Below are positions 38,634 to 49,168 of a stretch of 64,000 nt of DNA, one piece after another. The notes below the pieces were generated by a model. It did not search any database and was not told where the DNA came from. It saw nothing but the letters and a program-made list of their open reading frames with translations. The translations under genes were made by a program, and so were the position numbers. The DNA comes from an uncultured Marinobacter sp. (GTDB lineage Bacteria > Pseudomonadota > Gammaproteobacteria > Pseudomonadales > Oleiphilaceae): assembly GCF_947259545.1 (NCBI RefSeq), contig NZ_CAMYMK010000008.1:1-64000 (forward strand), given 5' to 3'. Position 1 is the stretch's first letter. Each line of letters opens with the position of its first letter.

Positions 38634-38670
38634 GCCGGCTTCCTCCGATTAATCAAAGAAGCATTGGTCT

Positions 38671-41409
38671 ATGTTCACAAAGCTTGCAACGAAGATGTTC
38701 GGCAGTAAAAACGCCCGAGAAATCAAGAGAATGCGCAAAGATGTCATGCGTGTTAACGAACTTGAAGAGCAGTTTGGCCGTTTGTCCGATACCGAGTTGC
38801 AAGGCAAGACCGCTGAGTTCCGTCGCCGTTTGGGCGAGGGCGAGAAGCTTGACGCCCTTCTTCCGGAAGCCTTCGCTACCGTTCGGGAAGCGAGTCGCCG
38901 GGTCATGGGCATGCGTCATTACGACGTCCAGCTGATTGGTGGTATTACCCTGCACGAAGGTCACATAGCGGAAATGAAAACCGGCGAGGGTAAAACCCTG
39001 GTGGCCACCGCGTCCGTGTATCTGAACGCGCTCCCGGGCAAGGGGGTTCATGTGGTCACGGTGAACGATTACCTGGCTCGTCGTGATGCGGAGTGGATGG
39101 GTAAGCTGTATCGCTTCCTTGGTCTTCAGGTGGGAGTGGTCGTTGCTGGCCAGGCGCCGGACGAAAAGCGTGCGGCCTACCAGGCGGATATCACCTACGG
39201 CACCAACAACGAATTCGGCTTTGACTACCTGCGCGACAATATGGCGTTCAGCACCGAGGATAAGGTCCAGCGTGGTCTGAACTATGCGATTGTCGATGAG
39301 GTGGATTCGATCCTGATCGACGAGGCTCGTACTCCGTTGATCATCTCTGGCGCCGCAGAGGACAGCTCCAGGCTCTATCAGGCGATCAATACGCTGATCC
39401 CGAGCCTGGAAAAAGGCGAGGAGAACGAGGAAGGCGAGCCCAGCGGCGACTTCACGATTGATGAAAAATCCCGTCAGGTTGAGCTCACCGAAGGCGGCCA
39501 TGAAAGAGTGGAAGAGTTGTTGCTCGAACGCGGCCTGCTGAAGGAAGGCGAGAGCCTCTATTCCGCGGCCAATCTGAGCCTTCTGCATCACGTGCACTCT
39601 GCTCTGCGTGCCCATCACCTGTTCCAGAAAGATGTCGACTACATTGTGCAGGGTGATCAGGTCGTTATTGTTGACGAGCACACCGGCCGTACCATGCCGG
39701 GCCGTCGCTGGAGCGAAGGCCTGCATCAGGCGATTGAAGCCAAGGAAGGGGTGCGCATCCAGGCTGAGAGCCAGACCCTCGCTTCCACTACGTTCCAGAA
39801 CTATTTCCGGCTCTATGACAAACTGGCCGGCATGACCGGTACTGCCGATACCGAAGCATTCGAATTCCGCCAGATCTATGGTCTGGATGTGGTGGTTATC
39901 CCGCCGAACAAGCCGATTCAGCGGATTGACTACAACGACCTGATCTACCTGACACAGGAAGAAAAGTTCCACGCGATTATCGACGAGATCAAAGACGTGA
40001 CGTCGGAAGGGCGCCCCATTCTGGTCGGCACCGCGTCGATCGAAGCGTCCGAACTGTTGTCCATGCTGCTCAAGAAGGCACGCATCGATCACAAGATCCT
40101 CAACGCCAAGCAGCATGAGAGTGAAGCCCAGATTATTGCCCAGGCTGGTCGTCCGGGTGCGGTGACCATCGCTACCAACATGGCGGGTCGGGGTACCGAT
40201 ATTGTGCTGGGTGGTAACTGGGAATTCGAGGTCGCGGGGCTGGAGAACCCGACCGAGGAAGAAGTGGCCCGTATCAAGGCGGAGTGGACAGAGCGTCACA
40301 ATCAGGTGCTGGACGCTGGCGGTCTGCACATTATCGGCACCGAGCGCCACGAATCCCGCCGGATCGATAACCAGTTGCGCGGCCGTGCCGGTCGTCAGGG
40401 CGATCCGGGCTCCTCCCGTTTCTTCCTGTCCCTGGAAGATAACCTGATGCGTATTTTTGCGCCGGATCGGGTCAAGAGCCTGATGCAGGCCATGGGGATG
40501 AAGAAGGGCGAGGCGATCGAGCACCGGATGGTGACCAACGCCATCGAGAAGTCCCAGCGCAAGGTCGAAGGCCGCAACTTTGATATGCGGAAAACCCTGC
40601 TGGAGTATGATGACGTTGCCAATGACCAGCGTACGGTCATTTATGAACAGCGTAACGAAGTCATGTCCTCGGATGACATCTCCGAGATGATTAACACCAT
40701 CCGTGAAGACGTCGTGGATTCGTTGGTCAGCGAATATATTCCACCGCAGAGCATGCCTGAGCAGTGGGATGTGCCGGGTCTCGAATCCCAGTTGCAGTCG
40801 GAAATGGCCATCGACCTGCCAATCCAGAAATGGCTGGACGAAGACAGCAAGCTTTACGAAGAGAGCCTGCGCCAGAAGATTCTGGATGCCATCGTGGGTG
40901 AGTACCAGGCCAAGGAAGAGGTTGCCGGGTCCGAGTCCATGCGCAAGTTCGAGAAGCAGGTTTTCCTGCAGGTGCTGGACACGCTCTGGAAAGAGCACCT
41001 GTCAAACATGGATCATCTGCGCCGCGGTATCCACCTGCGTGGCTATGCCCAGAAGAACCCGAAGCAGGAATACAAGCGTGAGGCTTTCAACCTGTTTGAA
41101 ACCATGCTTGAGACCATGAAGCGGGATGTCACCCGGGTACTTTGCCACGTGCGCGTCCAGAGTCGTGAAGAGATGGAAGAAGTCGAGCGTCGTCGCAAGC
41201 AGGAGTTGGAGCGGGAACTGGCCAGGGCCAAGCTGCAGCATGATGAAACCAGTGCCACGGCTCAGAAACAGAGCGAGGAAGGACAGGGCGGCAGCCAGCA
41301 GGGAACACCGGAAACCTTCGTCCGACAGGAACGAAAGGTCGGTCGAAACGAGCCCTGTCCCTGTGGGTCCGGTAAGAAGTACAAGCAGTGTTGCGGTAAG
41401 GTCAGCTAA
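38671..41409 (+). CDS. secA: Preprotein translocase ATPase SecA
   Basis: The 912-residue motor that drives proteins through SecYEG. Nucleotide-binding domain 1 has Walker A in [12 protein letters not shown] and the DEAD-like [14 protein letters not shown], followed by the preprotein cross-linking domain. Nucleotide-binding domain 2 has [17 protein letters not shown] and [21 protein letters not shown], and the helical scaffold comes after. The C-terminal zinc finger, [15 protein letters not shown], binds SecB and phospholipid. Length and domain order are standard. Confidence 0.98.
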   Translation: MFTKLATKMFGSKNAREIKRMRKDVMRVNELEEQFGRLSDTELQGKTAEFRRRLGEGEKLDALLPEAFATVREASRRVMGMRHYDVQLIGGITLHEGHIAEMKTGEGKTLVATASVYLNALPGKGVHVVTVNDYLARRDAEWMGKLYRFLGLQVGVVVAGQAPDEKRAAYQADITYGTNNEFGFDYLRDNMAFSTEDKVQRGLNYAIVDEVDSILIDEARTPLIISGAAEDSSRLYQAINTLIPSLEKGEENEEGEPSGDFTIDEKSRQVELTEGGHERVEELLLERGLLKEGESLYSAANLSLLHHVHSALRAHHLFQKDVDYIVQGDQVVIVDEHTGRTMPGRRWSEGLHQAIEAKEGVRIQAESQTLASTTFQNYFRLYDKLAGMTGTADTEAFEFRQIYGLDVVVIPPNKPIQRIDYNDLIYLTQEEKFHAIIDEIKDVTSEGRPILVGTASIEASELLSMLLKKARIDHKILNAKQHESEAQIIAQAGRPGAVTIATNMAGRGTDIVLGGNWEFEVAGLENPTEEEVARIKAEWTERHNQVLDAGGLHIIGTERHESRRIDNQLRGRAGRQGDPGSSRFFLSLEDNLMRIFAPDRVKSLMQAMGMKKGEAIEHRMVTNAIEKSQRKVEGRNFDMRKTLLEYDDVANDQRTVIYEQRNEVMSSDDISEMINTIREDVVDSLVSEYIPPQSMPEQWDVPGLESQLQSEMAIDLPIQKWLDEDSKLYEESLRQKILDAIVGEYQAKEEVAGSESMRKFEKQVFLQVLDTLWKEHLSNMDHLRRGIHLRGYAQKNPKQEYKREAFNLFETMLETMKRDVTRVLCHVRVQSREEMEEVERRRKQELERELARAKLQHDETSATAQKQSEEGQGGSQQGTPETFVRQERKVGRNEPCPCGSGKKYKQCCGKVS

Positions 41410-41438
41410 CACCTGGCAACATTGCAGTGAACCAGATG

Positions 41439-41473
41439 ACCCGCACCTGAAGCTGTCAGGCTGCGGGTTTTTT
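41439..41473 (+). terminator. Intrinsic terminator after secA
   Basis: ACCCGCA-CCTGA pairs with TCAGG-C-TGCGGGT, a stem of 12 pairs with one bulged base, followed by a T run. Confidence 0.87.
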
Positions 41474-41516
41474 ATTAAACAGTGATGGATTTCTGAACAG
41501 TTTAAGGAGAGGCAGC

Positions 41517-42734
41517 ATGGCGGTAGGTCCCGGTACCTTGCCCGAATTTTTCCCGATCCCCGGTGTCAGGCTTGGCATTGGCAGCGCCGGCATCAAGAAG
41601 CCGGGACGCAAGGACCTGGTGGTCTTTGAGCTGGCCCCGGACAGTCGTGTGGCCGGCATATTTACCCAGAACCAGTTCTGCGCCGCACCGGTGACCGTCA
41701 GTCGTCAACATCTCGCCCAGTGTTCGCCACGATACCTGCTGATCAATACCGGAAATGCCAACGCCGGCACCGGTGAGCAAGGCATGAAAGACGCACTGAG
41801 CTGTTGTCAGGCATTGGCGAGCGCTGCGGGGATTGATGCCACTGAGGTGCTGCCGTTCTCGACCGGTGTCATCGGAGAGCCACTGCCGCTGGACAAGATT
41901 GTCTCTGCGTTGCCTGCTGTCGTAGCAGACACTGATGAGAACCGCTGGGCGGAGGCGGCATCCGGTATTATGACCACCGACACGCGTCCCAAGGGTGCGT
42001 CCTGCCAGCTGGATCTGGACGGGCATACCGTATCGATCTCCGGCATCAGTAAAGGTGCTGGTATGATCCGTCCCAATATGGCCACCATGCTCGGCTTTAT
42101 TGCCACCGATGCAAGGATTGCGCCGGATGTGATGGAAATACTGGCCTCTGAGCTTGGGGAAAAATCCTTTAACCGCATCACCATTGATGGCGATACCTCC
42201 ACTAATGATGCCTGTATGCTGATCGCCAGTGGCCAATACAGCGGTCCGGAAATCACATCGGACAGTCCGCTGCTGCCCAAGCTGCGCGAGGCGTTGCAGC
42301 AGGTATACCTGGATCTGGCCCATGCCATTGTCCGTGACGGTGAGGGCGCCACCAAGTTCGTTACCATCGAAGTCAGTCAGGCGGCAAGCCAGCAGGAGGC
42401 TCTGGATGTCGCCTACACTGTCGCCCACTCGCCGCTGGTCAAGACCGCGCTGTTTGCCTCCGACCCCAACTGGGGCCGGATTCTTGCGGCGGTTGGTCGC
42501 GCCGGGGTCGCGGGACTGGATCTCAACGCTCTGGAAATCTACCTCGGAGATGTCTGTCTCGTTCGCAACGGCGGGCGCGCAGACGATTATTCCGAAGAGC
42601 GCGGACAGGCAGTAATGGATCGTGAGGAAATCACCATTGCCATCGATCTCAAGCGGGGCGCGGTCATGGAGCGGGTCTGGACCTGCGACTTCTCCCACGA
42701 TTACGTGACTATTAACGCCGAGTACCGTACCTGA
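41517..42734 (+). CDS. argJ: Bifunctional ornithine acetyltransferase / N-acetylglutamate synthase
   Basis: A 405-residue Ntn-type enzyme that transfers acetyl from N-acetylornithine to glutamate, closing the cyclic arginine pathway. The self-cleavage site is the ATML motif (RPNMATMLGFIATDARI), the threonine becoming the N terminus of the beta chain. The C-terminal FASDPNWGRILAAVGRAG and the ending VTINAEYRT are family hallmarks. It starts with GGAGAGGCAGC before the ATG. The Nudix gene follows after three bases. Confidence 0.96.
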   Translation: MAVGPGTLPEFFPIPGVRLGIGSAGIKKPGRKDLVVFELAPDSRVAGIFTQNQFCAAPVTVSRQHLAQCSPRYLLINTGNANAGTGEQGMKDALSCCQALASAAGIDATEVLPFSTGVIGEPLPLDKIVSALPAVVADTDENRWAEAASGIMTTDTRPKGASCQLDLDGHTVSISGISKGAGMIRPNMATMLGFIATDARIAPDVMEILASELGEKSFNRITIDGDTSTNDACMLIASGQYSGPEITSDSPLLPKLREALQQVYLDLAHAIVRDGEGATKFVTIEVSQAASQQEALDVAYTVAHSPLVKTALFASDPNWGRILAAVGRAGVAGLDLNALEIYLGDVCLVRNGGRADDYSEERGQAVMDREEITIAIDLKRGAVMERVWTCDFSHDYVTINAEYRT

Positions 42735-42737
42735 ACC

Positions 42738-43694
42738 ATGGCCGTTACCGAAATCCATGTCGCCGTCGCGGTGATTATCCGTGAGGGCAGGGTGCTGATC
42801 GCCCGCCGACCGGACCATGTGCATCAAGGGGGGCTGCTGGAGTTCCCAGGTGGCAAGGTTGAGCCCGGCGAAACCGTACAGCAGGCGCTGGTGCGGGAAA
42901 TTCAGGAAGAAACCGGTCTCCAGGTCCCCGTGGCCTCCCTGAGTCCGGTTATCGGGATTCGCCATGATTATGGTGATAAGCGGGTCTTTCTTGATGTCTG
43001 GCGTACCGACGCGGCCATTGGTGAAGCAGAAGGGCGGGAAGGCCAGCCGGTGCAATGGCAAAGGGTTGGTGAGCTCAGGGATGAGGAGTTCCCGGCCGCC
43101 AACCGGCCGATCATCCGTGCCCTCAAGCTGCCATCATGGCTGGCCATTACCGGGCAATACCGAGCACCCGCGGACATATTGAATCAGTTTCAGGAACGTA
43201 TCCGGGTGGCCCGGCCGGAGCTTGTGGTTTTTCGTGCTCCGATGCTGAGCGCCACCGAATACCAGACGATTGCGCGCGATCTGGTGATGGCTGGTCGTGA
43301 ACAGGGCGTGCAGATCATTCTTCATGGTGCCGCCGACAGACTGGACAGGGTACCTGAAGCGGCGGGCGTGCATCTGCCGTGGCGTGAAGCCGACAGGTGC
43401 GGGCAGCGCCCTGTCCCGGCAGGCAAATGGCTGGGAGTATCCTGTCATAGCGCGGCGGAAGTTGCCCACGCCGAGGTCATCGGGGTGGACTATGCCACGC
43501 TCGGTCCGGTCTCGCCGACCCCTTCTCACCCGGGAGCCCCGGTGATGGGGTGGGAATCCTTTGGCCGGCAGGTGGCCGCTGCCGCGGTGCCGGTGTACGC
43601 CCTTGGCGGACTTACGCCGGACGACGGTGACATCGCCAGGAGGCTGGGCGCGCAAGGTGTTGCTGGTATCAGTCTCTGGTGGTCCGGGATCTGA
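42738..43694 (+). CDS. Nudix hydrolase fused to a thiamine-phosphate-synthase-like domain
   Basis: A 318-residue two-domain protein. Residues 1 to about 132 form a MutT-like Nudix domain with the full Nudix box GGKVEPGETVQQALVREIQEE followed by TGL, expected to hydrolyse oxidised nucleoside triphosphates such as 8-oxo-dGTP. Residues about 140-318 resemble a ThiE TIM barrel (HGAADRLDRVPEAAGVHLP, VSCHSAAEVAHAEVIGVDYATLGPVSPTPSHPG, YALGGLTPDD), as found in pseudomonad proteins at the same argJ-adjacent locus. Whether the ThiE half is catalytic is unclear. Confidence 0.9.
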   Translation: MAVTEIHVAVAVIIREGRVLIARRPDHVHQGGLLEFPGGKVEPGETVQQALVREIQEETGLQVPVASLSPVIGIRHDYGDKRVFLDVWRTDAAIGEAEGREGQPVQWQRVGELRDEEFPAANRPIIRALKLPSWLAITGQYRAPADILNQFQERIRVARPELVVFRAPMLSATEYQTIARDLVMAGREQGVQIILHGAADRLDRVPEAAGVHLPWREADRCGQRPVPAGKWLGVSCHSAAEVAHAEVIGVDYATLGPVSPTPSHPGAPVMGWESFGRQVAAAAVPVYALGGLTPDDGDIARRLGAQGVAGISLWWSGI

Positions 43695-43789
43695 TGATTG
43701 TCAGATCGCTGGGAGCAGGGGTTCTGTTACCATGAGGCTTATGTCCTTCCAATTGTTGCAGTGCCGGATAACCGGACACAGGAGAAAGT

Positions 43790-44278
43790 GTGAGTAAGCT
43801 GACCCACCTGGATGAGAAAGGCGAAGCCCGGATGGTGGATGTGACCACCAAGGACGTGACCGAACGTGAGGCGCGAGCTGAGGCCAGGATACGTATGTCA
43901 TCCAAGACCCTTGAGATGATTGTGGATGGTCAACACCCCAAGGGGGACGTCCTTGCTGTTGCCCGCATTGCCGGCATCATGGCGGCCAAAAAGACCCATG
44001 ACCTGATTCCGCTGTGTCATTCGCTGAATCTCACGTCGGTGAAAGTGGAACTGACACCCGGTGAGGATGGGGAATCCGTGCATATAGCTACCTTCTGCAA
44101 GCTTTCGGGGCAGACGGGGGTAGAGATGGAAGCGCTGACAGCCGCCAGTGTGGCAGCCCTGACGCTCTACGATATGTGCAAGGCCGTTGATCGCGGTATG
44201 GTTATCGATCAGGTCCGCCTGCTGGAGAAGAAAGGCGGTCGTAGCGGTCACTGGTCCGCATCACCCTCCGGATCGTAG
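43790..44278 (+). CDS. moaC: Cyclic pyranopterin monophosphate synthase
   Basis: A 162-residue enzyme that converts the MoaA product to cyclic pyranopterin monophosphate in molybdenum cofactor synthesis. It shows [37 protein letters not shown] and [26 protein letters not shown], with the catalytic residues of the family. The GTG at 43790 follows AGGAGAAAG closely. It stands apart from other moa genes; cofactor demand for nitrate metabolism is a plausible but unproved link to the transporter at the start of the window. Confidence 0.96.
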   Translation: MSKLTHLDEKGEARMVDVTTKDVTEREARAEARIRMSSKTLEMIVDGQHPKGDVLAVARIAGIMAAKKTHDLIPLCHSLNLTSVKVELTPGEDGESVHIATFCKLSGQTGVEMEALTAASVAALTLYDMCKAVDRGMVIDQVRLLEKKGGRSGHWSASPSGS

Positions 44279-44341
44279 AGCTGTTTGCCCCTCAGGCTGG
44301 AAGCGCAACCGTGCAGAGACTACGCCAAGAGGGTAGCCACG

Positions 44342-44350
44342 TGATAGAAT
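44342..44350 (+). promoter_or_regulatory. Extended -10 promoter for ribA
   Basis: TG-A-TAGAAT lies 36 bases before the ribA GTG in the moaC-ribA gap. No clear -35 and no FMN riboswitch are seen. Confidence 0.45.
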
Positions 44351-44385
44351 GCGCGGCTCGATTGATTGAACCACGAGGAAAGACT

Positions 44386-45000
44386 GTGGCTGTTCGTTAC
44401 ATCCAGACCTGCCGATTGCCTACACCGTTCGGGGTCTTCGACATGCACGGCTTCGAAGAGCCGGACACGGGCAAGGAGCATGTGGCTCTGACATTGGGTG
44501 ACCTGAACAGCAGCGAGCCGATGCTGGCCCGTACCCATTCCGAGTGCCTGACCGGCGATGCGCTCTACAGTATGCGTTGTGACTGCGGGTATCAGCTGGA
44601 AGAGGCCTTGCGCAGTATTGCCCGCGAAGGACGGGGCATCCTCATGTACCTGCGCCAGGAGGGGCGGGGTATTGGCCTGTTGAACAAGATTCGTGCCTAC
44701 CATCTGCAGGATCAGGGAGCTGACACCGTAGAGGCCAATGAAAAGCTGGGCTTTGCGGCGGACCTGCGCGACTACAGTATGTGTAAGGATATGTTGGAGC
44801 ACCTGGGCATCGAAAGCCTCAGGCTGATGACCAATAACCCGCGTAAGGTGGATGCATTAACGTCCTACGGTATCAATATTACTGAGCGGGTCCCGCTTCA
44901 TGTTGGCCGTAATCCCCATAACGAGCAGTACCTCAATACCAAGCAAAGCAAGCTGGGACACTGGTTTGAGACCCACCAGGACGACGATCCGCAGGAATGA
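44386..45000 (+). CDS. ribA: GTP cyclohydrolase II
   Basis: A 204-residue zinc enzyme opening riboflavin synthesis from GTP. The zinc cysteines are in [19 protein letters not shown], the catalytic loop is [31 protein letters not shown] (spanning about 110-140), and the C terminus carries [18 protein letters not shown]. The frame is open from 44311, but GTG 44386 is preceded by GAGGAAA at seven bases and gives the family N terminus. This is a free-standing RibA, not the RibBA fusion. Confidence 0.95.
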   Translation: MAVRYIQTCRLPTPFGVFDMHGFEEPDTGKEHVALTLGDLNSSEPMLARTHSECLTGDALYSMRCDCGYQLEEALRSIAREGRGILMYLRQEGRGIGLLNKIRAYHLQDQGADTVEANEKLGFAADLRDYSMCKDMLEHLGIESLRLMTNNPRKVDALTSYGINITERVPLHVGRNPHNEQYLNTKQSKLGHWFETHQDDDPQE

Positions 45001-45009
45001 AGAATAACG

Positions 45010-45050
45010 TGGCCAACCGGAGCGCCTTTTGACAGGGCGCCGATTGGCCA
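45010..45050. terminator. Hairpin between convergent ribA and dxs
   Basis: TGGCCAA...GCGCC and GGCGC...TTGGCCA form a long interrupted stem around 45010-45050. T tracts are poor on both sides, so this may stop transcripts inefficiently or protect 3' ends. Confidence 0.5.
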
Positions 45051-45055
45051 GCTGA

Positions 45056-46987
45056 TTACTTGACCGCTTTCAGGGTCTGGTGACGCAGCCGTTCCAGGCG
45101 CATTTCAATCGAGTGGCGAATGCCGTCGGCATCCAGCCCGCAGCCACTGAGCAACTCCCCGTGTTTACCGTGATCGATAAAGGTGTCGGGCAACCCCAGT
45201 TGCAGAACGGGCTGACTGACATCCCGTGCGTTGAGAAACTCAGTAACGGCGCTGCCGGCGCCACCAGCGATGGCGTTTTCTTCCAGAGTGACCAGCAGGT
45301 CGTGGCGTTCAGCCAGCGACAGGATCAACTCTTCATCTAGCGGTTTCACGAACCGCATATCCGCTACCGTGGCGCCCAGGGCCTCCGCGGCTTCGAGTGC
45401 CGGGGTCAGCAAGGTGCCGAAGTTAAGCACGGCAACGCCGCTCCCTTCCTTCACCACGCGTCCTTTGCCGATGGGCAAGGGAGTGAGCGCCTTGACGATT
45501 TCCGCTCCGGGTCCCGTTCCTCTGGGATAGCGCACGGCCGCGGGTCCTTCGAACATCAGTCCGGTATGGAGCAGCTGACGGGTTTCATTCTCATCAGACG
45601 GCGCCATGACCAACATATTGGGGATGCAGCGCAGGTAACTGATGTCGAAAGCCCCGGCATGAGTCGGACCGTCTTCGCCGACCAGGCCGGCACGATCAAT
45701 GGCAAACAGCACGTCCAGGTTCTGGATGGCGACATCGTGGATCAGCTGATCGTAAGCCCGTTGCAGGAAGGTGGAATAGATGGCTACTACCGGTTTTGCA
45801 CCATCGCAGGCCAGGCCCGCAGCCAGGGTCACGGAGTGCTGCTCGGCAATGGCCACATCGTGGTAACGGTCCGGGAAGCGCTCAGAAAATGCCAGCAGGT
45901 CTGACCCTTCGCACATCGCCGGGGTAATACCGACGACCCGCTCATCCTGCTCCGCCGCATCGCACAGCCATTGACCAAAAACATTGGCGTATTTGGGCCC
46001 GGAGGGCTTGGGTTTCACCGGTTCCGGCTTGCTGGCGGGTACCGGCTCAATCTTGTTGATGGCGTGGTAACCGATCGGGTCTGCCTCGGCCGGCGCAAAG
46101 CCCTTGCCCTTGGTGGTGACCACGTGCAGGAACTGCGGCCCCTCAAGTTCGCGGATGTTCTCCAGGGTTTCGAGCAGCAGCGGCAGGTCATGGCCGTCAA
46201 TTGGTCCGATATAGTTGAAGCCAAGCTCTTCAAACAGGGTGCCCGGGGCAATCATGCCCTTGAAGTGCTCTTCGGTCTTCTTCGCCAGCGCCATCAGGTT
46301 GGGGGTCCCCTGAAGGACCTTCTTGCTGCTGTCCCGCACCTGATTGTAGGTGCGGCTGGCCAGCAGTTTGGCAAAGTAATTGGACAGCCCCCCGACATTG
46401 CGGGAAATGGACATGTCATTGTCATTCAGGATCACCAGCATGTCGGCGTGCAAATGGCCGGCGTGGTTCAATGCCTCAAAGGCCATGCCCGCGGTCATTG
46501 CACCGTCGCCGATGACGGCGATGCTCTTGCGCCCGGTTTTCTGCATACGGGCAGCCATGGCCATGCCAAGAGCCGCACTGATGGAGGTGCTGGAGTGCCC
46601 CACCCCAAAGGTGTCGCATTCGCTTTCAGCGCGTTTGGGGAAGCCCGCCAGTCCGCCCTTGCGGCGAATGGTGCCCATCTGCTCGCGGCGGCCGGTCAGG
46701 ATCTTGTGCGGGTAGGCCTGGTGGCCTACATCCCAGACCAGGCGGTCCTCCGGGGTGTTGAAGACGTAGTGCAGGGCGACGGTCAGTTCGAGTACGCCCA
46801 GCCCTGCGCCGAAATGGCCACCGGTCTGGCCCACGGACCACAGCAGGAACGACCGTAACTCGCGGGCCAGTTGCGTCAGCTGCTCTGCCGGCAGTTCCCG
46901 TAACTGATCCGGAGTGTCAATCCTGTCCAGTAGCGGCGTGTTGGGCCGCTGTGGCGGGATTTCCTTGAAAATGTATGTGTCCTGCAT
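45056..46987 (-). CDS. dxs: 1-deoxy-D-xylulose-5-phosphate synthase
   Basis: A 643-residue thiamine-diphosphate enzyme that makes DXP from pyruvate and glyceraldehyde 3-phosphate, the entry to the MEP isoprenoid pathway. The cofactor motif runs from [18 protein letters not shown] to LNDNDMSIS. Family motifs include [27 protein letters not shown]-like [15 protein letters not shown] and [18 protein letters not shown]. It lies about 110 bases after ispA on the same strand, an arrangement (xseB-ispA-dxs) shared with E. coli. Confidence 0.97.
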   Translation of the reverse strand: MQDTYIFKEIPPQRPNTPLLDRIDTPDQLRELPAEQLTQLARELRSFLLWSVGQTGGHFGAGLGVLELTVALHYVFNTPEDRLVWDVGHQAYPHKILTGRREQMGTIRRKGGLAGFPKRAESECDTFGVGHSSTSISAALGMAMAARMQKTGRKSIAVIGDGAMTAGMAFEALNHAGHLHADMLVILNDNDMSISRNVGGLSNYFAKLLASRTYNQVRDSSKKVLQGTPNLMALAKKTEEHFKGMIAPGTLFEELGFNYIGPIDGHDLPLLLETLENIRELEGPQFLHVVTTKGKGFAPAEADPIGYHAINKIEPVPASKPEPVKPKPSGPKYANVFGQWLCDAAEQDERVVGITPAMCEGSDLLAFSERFPDRYHDVAIAEQHSVTLAAGLACDGAKPVVAIYSTFLQRAYDQLIHDVAIQNLDVLFAIDRAGLVGEDGPTHAGAFDISYLRCIPNMLVMAPSDENETRQLLHTGLMFEGPAAVRYPRGTGPGAEIVKALTPLPIGKGRVVKEGSGVAVLNFGTLLTPALEAAEALGATVADMRFVKPLDEELILSLAERHDLLVTLEENAIAGGAGSAVTEFLNARDVSQPVLQLGLPDTFIDHGKHGELLSGCGLDADGIRHSIEMRLERLRHQTLKAVK

Positions 46988-47097
46988 CTGTTAGGGTCTT
47001 TCTCGATCTGTGTGACGAATCAATTGTTGTCGGATGACACCTGCGGCTAATCCGACTTACAGGGTATTGACAGTGTGCGCTTCCAGCCCCGGATCAA

Positions 47098-47997
47098 TCA
47101 ATGGCTCCGGGCGACCACGTAATCCGCCATGGCTCTCAGCGGGTCCGCTTCCGGACCGAAGTCGGCCAGGTGGTCGAGTGCGGTCTTCAACAGCTGTGAC
47201 AAGAGCTCTCTGGCGCCGTTATTGCCAAGCAGTGACGGGAACGTAGGTTTGCCCCTGGCGAGGTCAGAGCCCTGGGGTTTTCCGATAACGGCAGTGTCAC
47301 CCTCAATGTCCAGCAGGTCATCCTGAACCTGGAATGCCAGCCCGAGAGCCCGGGCGTAGCCGGTTAGCGCAGTGAGGTGCTGCTCTGGCAGGGAGTCCGC
47401 CGTCAAGGCGCCTATGCGAACACTGGCTTCAATCAACGCACCGGTCTTGTGGCGGTGCATGTTTTCCAGTTCGCCAATGCTCAGCGTTTTGCCCACGGAG
47501 GCCAGATCAATGGCCTGACCGCCCACCATGCCCCGATGGCCGCTGGCAACGGCCAGTTCGCGGACCATGGCCAGACGTGTGGCATCGGTCAGCTTGGGGG
47601 CTTCCGCCAGCCAGCCGAAGGCCAGGGCCTGCAGGGCGTCGCCGGCGAGAATGGCGGTTGCTTCGTCGAAAGCGATGTGGGCTGTGGGGCGTCCCCTGCG
47701 TAATTCATCGTTATCCATGGCGGGGAGGTCATCGTGGATCAACGAATAGGCATGGATCAGCTCCAGGGTACATGCCGGGACCAGGGCTCGCTCCGAATCC
47801 TGGCCCACGGCCCGGGCGGCCGCGAGGCAGAGAGCCGGACGGATGCGCTTGCCACCACCGAGTACGCTGTAGCGCATGGCCTCCTGCAGACGATCGGAGG
47901 CCCGGCCACCGGCTTCGATGTGCTTATCCAGCGCGGCATCCACCCGGGCCCGTGAGGTTTCAAGAAAACTTTCCGCAATCAGGGGCTGTGCGGTCAT
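47098..47997 (-). CDS. ispA: Farnesyl diphosphate synthase (short-chain prenyltransferase)
   Basis: A 299-residue trans-prenyltransferase that condenses IPP with DMAPP and then GPP. The first aspartate-rich motif is HDDLPAMDNDELRRG and the second is FQVQDDLLDIEGD. The GGGKRIRPALCLAAA segment binds IPP. Its start overlaps the xseB stop by one base. GPP synthase cannot be distinguished from sequence alone, but farnesyl synthase is expected in this context. Confidence 0.95.
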   Translation of the reverse strand: MTAQPLIAESFLETSRARVDAALDKHIEAGGRASDRLQEAMRYSVLGGGKRIRPALCLAAARAVGQDSERALVPACTLELIHAYSLIHDDLPAMDNDELRRGRPTAHIAFDEATAILAGDALQALAFGWLAEAPKLTDATRLAMVRELAVASGHRGMVGGQAIDLASVGKTLSIGELENMHRHKTGALIEASVRIGALTADSLPEQHLTALTGYARALGLAFQVQDDLLDIEGDTAVIGKPQGSDLARGKPTFPSLLGNNGARELLSQLLKTALDHLADFGPEADPLRAMADYVVARSH

Positions 47998-48251
47998 CAG
48001 GCGGACTCATCCGGGGTGAAGGGGCGGGTTTCCAGCGTGCCATCGTTGTTCTGTACCAGTTGTTCAACCCGTTGTTCTGCTGTTTTCAGGGCTTGCTGGC
48101 ACTCGCGGGTCAGCTTGACGCCCCGCTCAAAGGCGGTCAGTGACTGCTCCAGGGACAATTCGCCCTGTTCCAGGTCACGAACCAGCTTTGCCAGCTCATC
48201 AAGGGATTTTTCAAAGTCGGCGATGGATGTTGCGCCTTGTTCACCGGCCAT
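47997..48251 (-). CDS. xseB: Exodeoxyribonuclease VII small subunit
   Basis: An 84-residue all-helical subunit of exonuclease VII. The family core is [35 protein letters not shown] (about 11-45), followed by [19 protein letters not shown]. The large subunit gene xseA is not in the window. It leads the xseB-ispA-dxs transcript. Confidence 0.94.
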   Translation of the reverse strand: MAGEQGATSIADFEKSLDELAKLVRDLEQGELSLEQSLTAFERGVKLTRECQQALKTAEQRVEQLVQNNDGTLETRPFTPDESA

Positions 48252-48306
48252 GTGAGGCCCTCCGGTTGCTTCGCGGGTTTTGGCGGATTATATCAAAGGT
48301 TGCGTG

Positions 48307-49083
48307 CTACCGCTGCCAACAGAACTGACGACGTTCGCCTGGTTCGCCCATGGGCCTCCAGCCCTGCTCGGTCACCCGGATTTCCCCGGAGCGGCAGACG
48401 GACACAATAGTGGTCGCGCGGGTGCCGTAATCACTGCCGACGATAAAGGGCGATGACAGGAAACGCTCGGTTTCCAGCCCGACACCGGTATCGGGCAGAT
48501 CCCGGTCCGGCGCGGGTGTAGTGTCGTGAAGCAGCGTGATCAGAGCGTCATGGAGTGGCTCCGAGGCATCCGCTGGCGTCTCTGCCAGCGTATGTGACAT
48601 GGCGTTGCGAAGTTTCAGAAGTTTCGGCCATGGCGTCTGCAGTAGATGGTTGCTGAGTCCATAGGTGCCCCTGTGGATCTTGCGCCCGGGGTGGGCGTCC
48701 CGATTGCTGAAATACCAGCCGGACTGCCCGTCCAGATGGATCAGGTTGAAACCGGAATAATCGTCCTGTTGGTGCGCCAGTTGCTGTTCCAGATCTGCCA
48801 CCGGCATAGCCAGAGCCTGCAGCGGCAACTCGCCCCGGCTTTTACGCCCGGGTTCGGCAGTGCCTTCCCGCACATTGGTTACTGCAGAGACCCGGCCATC
48901 CTCGCTGACAGCCAGCCAGGTGCCGCCGGACAGCAAATCCCGGCCGGCCAGAACCGGAGGCTGGTCCCCCTCCTGCCACCAGTCCATGGCGGCCGTGGGC
49001 CGGCGGAAAAATTCATCGCGATTGGCGGCAACCACCAGCGGGTAATCGGGATTCTGTCCGAGGGAAAAGGCGATCAGGCACAT
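48307..49083 (-). CDS. NRDE family protein (TANGO2-like)
   Basis: A 258-residue protein with the diagnostic N-terminal motif AANRDEFFRRPT and a free Cys at position 2 (MCLIAFS), suggesting an Ntn-hydrolase-like fold. LAGRDLLSGGTWLAVSEDGRVSAVTNVRE is the second conserved block. Eukaryotic TANGO2 is linked to haem and lipid handling, but the biochemical function of bacterial members is not established. It is divergent from the TauE/SafE gene 85 bases away. Confidence 0.85.
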   Translation of the reverse strand: MCLIAFSLGQNPDYPLVVAANRDEFFRRPTAAMDWWQEGDQPPVLAGRDLLSGGTWLAVSEDGRVSAVTNVREGTAEPGRKSRGELPLQALAMPVADLEQQLAHQQDDYSGFNLIHLDGQSGWYFSNRDAHPGRKIHRGTYGLSNHLLQTPWPKLLKLRNAMSHTLAETPADASEPLHDALITLLHDTTPAPDRDLPDTGVGLETERFLSSPFIVGSDYGTRATTIVSVCRSGEIRVTEQGWRPMGEPGERRQFCWQR

Positions 49084-49168
49084 GGGGGTATCGATGCTCT
49101 CATAATGAACTCGGCGACGTCGGTGTGTATCATACCAGCCTTGTTTCCTGACTGCGTATGGCTGTGCT

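Noticed and set aside
38653-40998. 781-codon open frame on the minus strand across secA
   Set aside because: It is a shadow of secA: the plus-strand product is a full, motif-complete SecA, and the antisense translation shows no domain.
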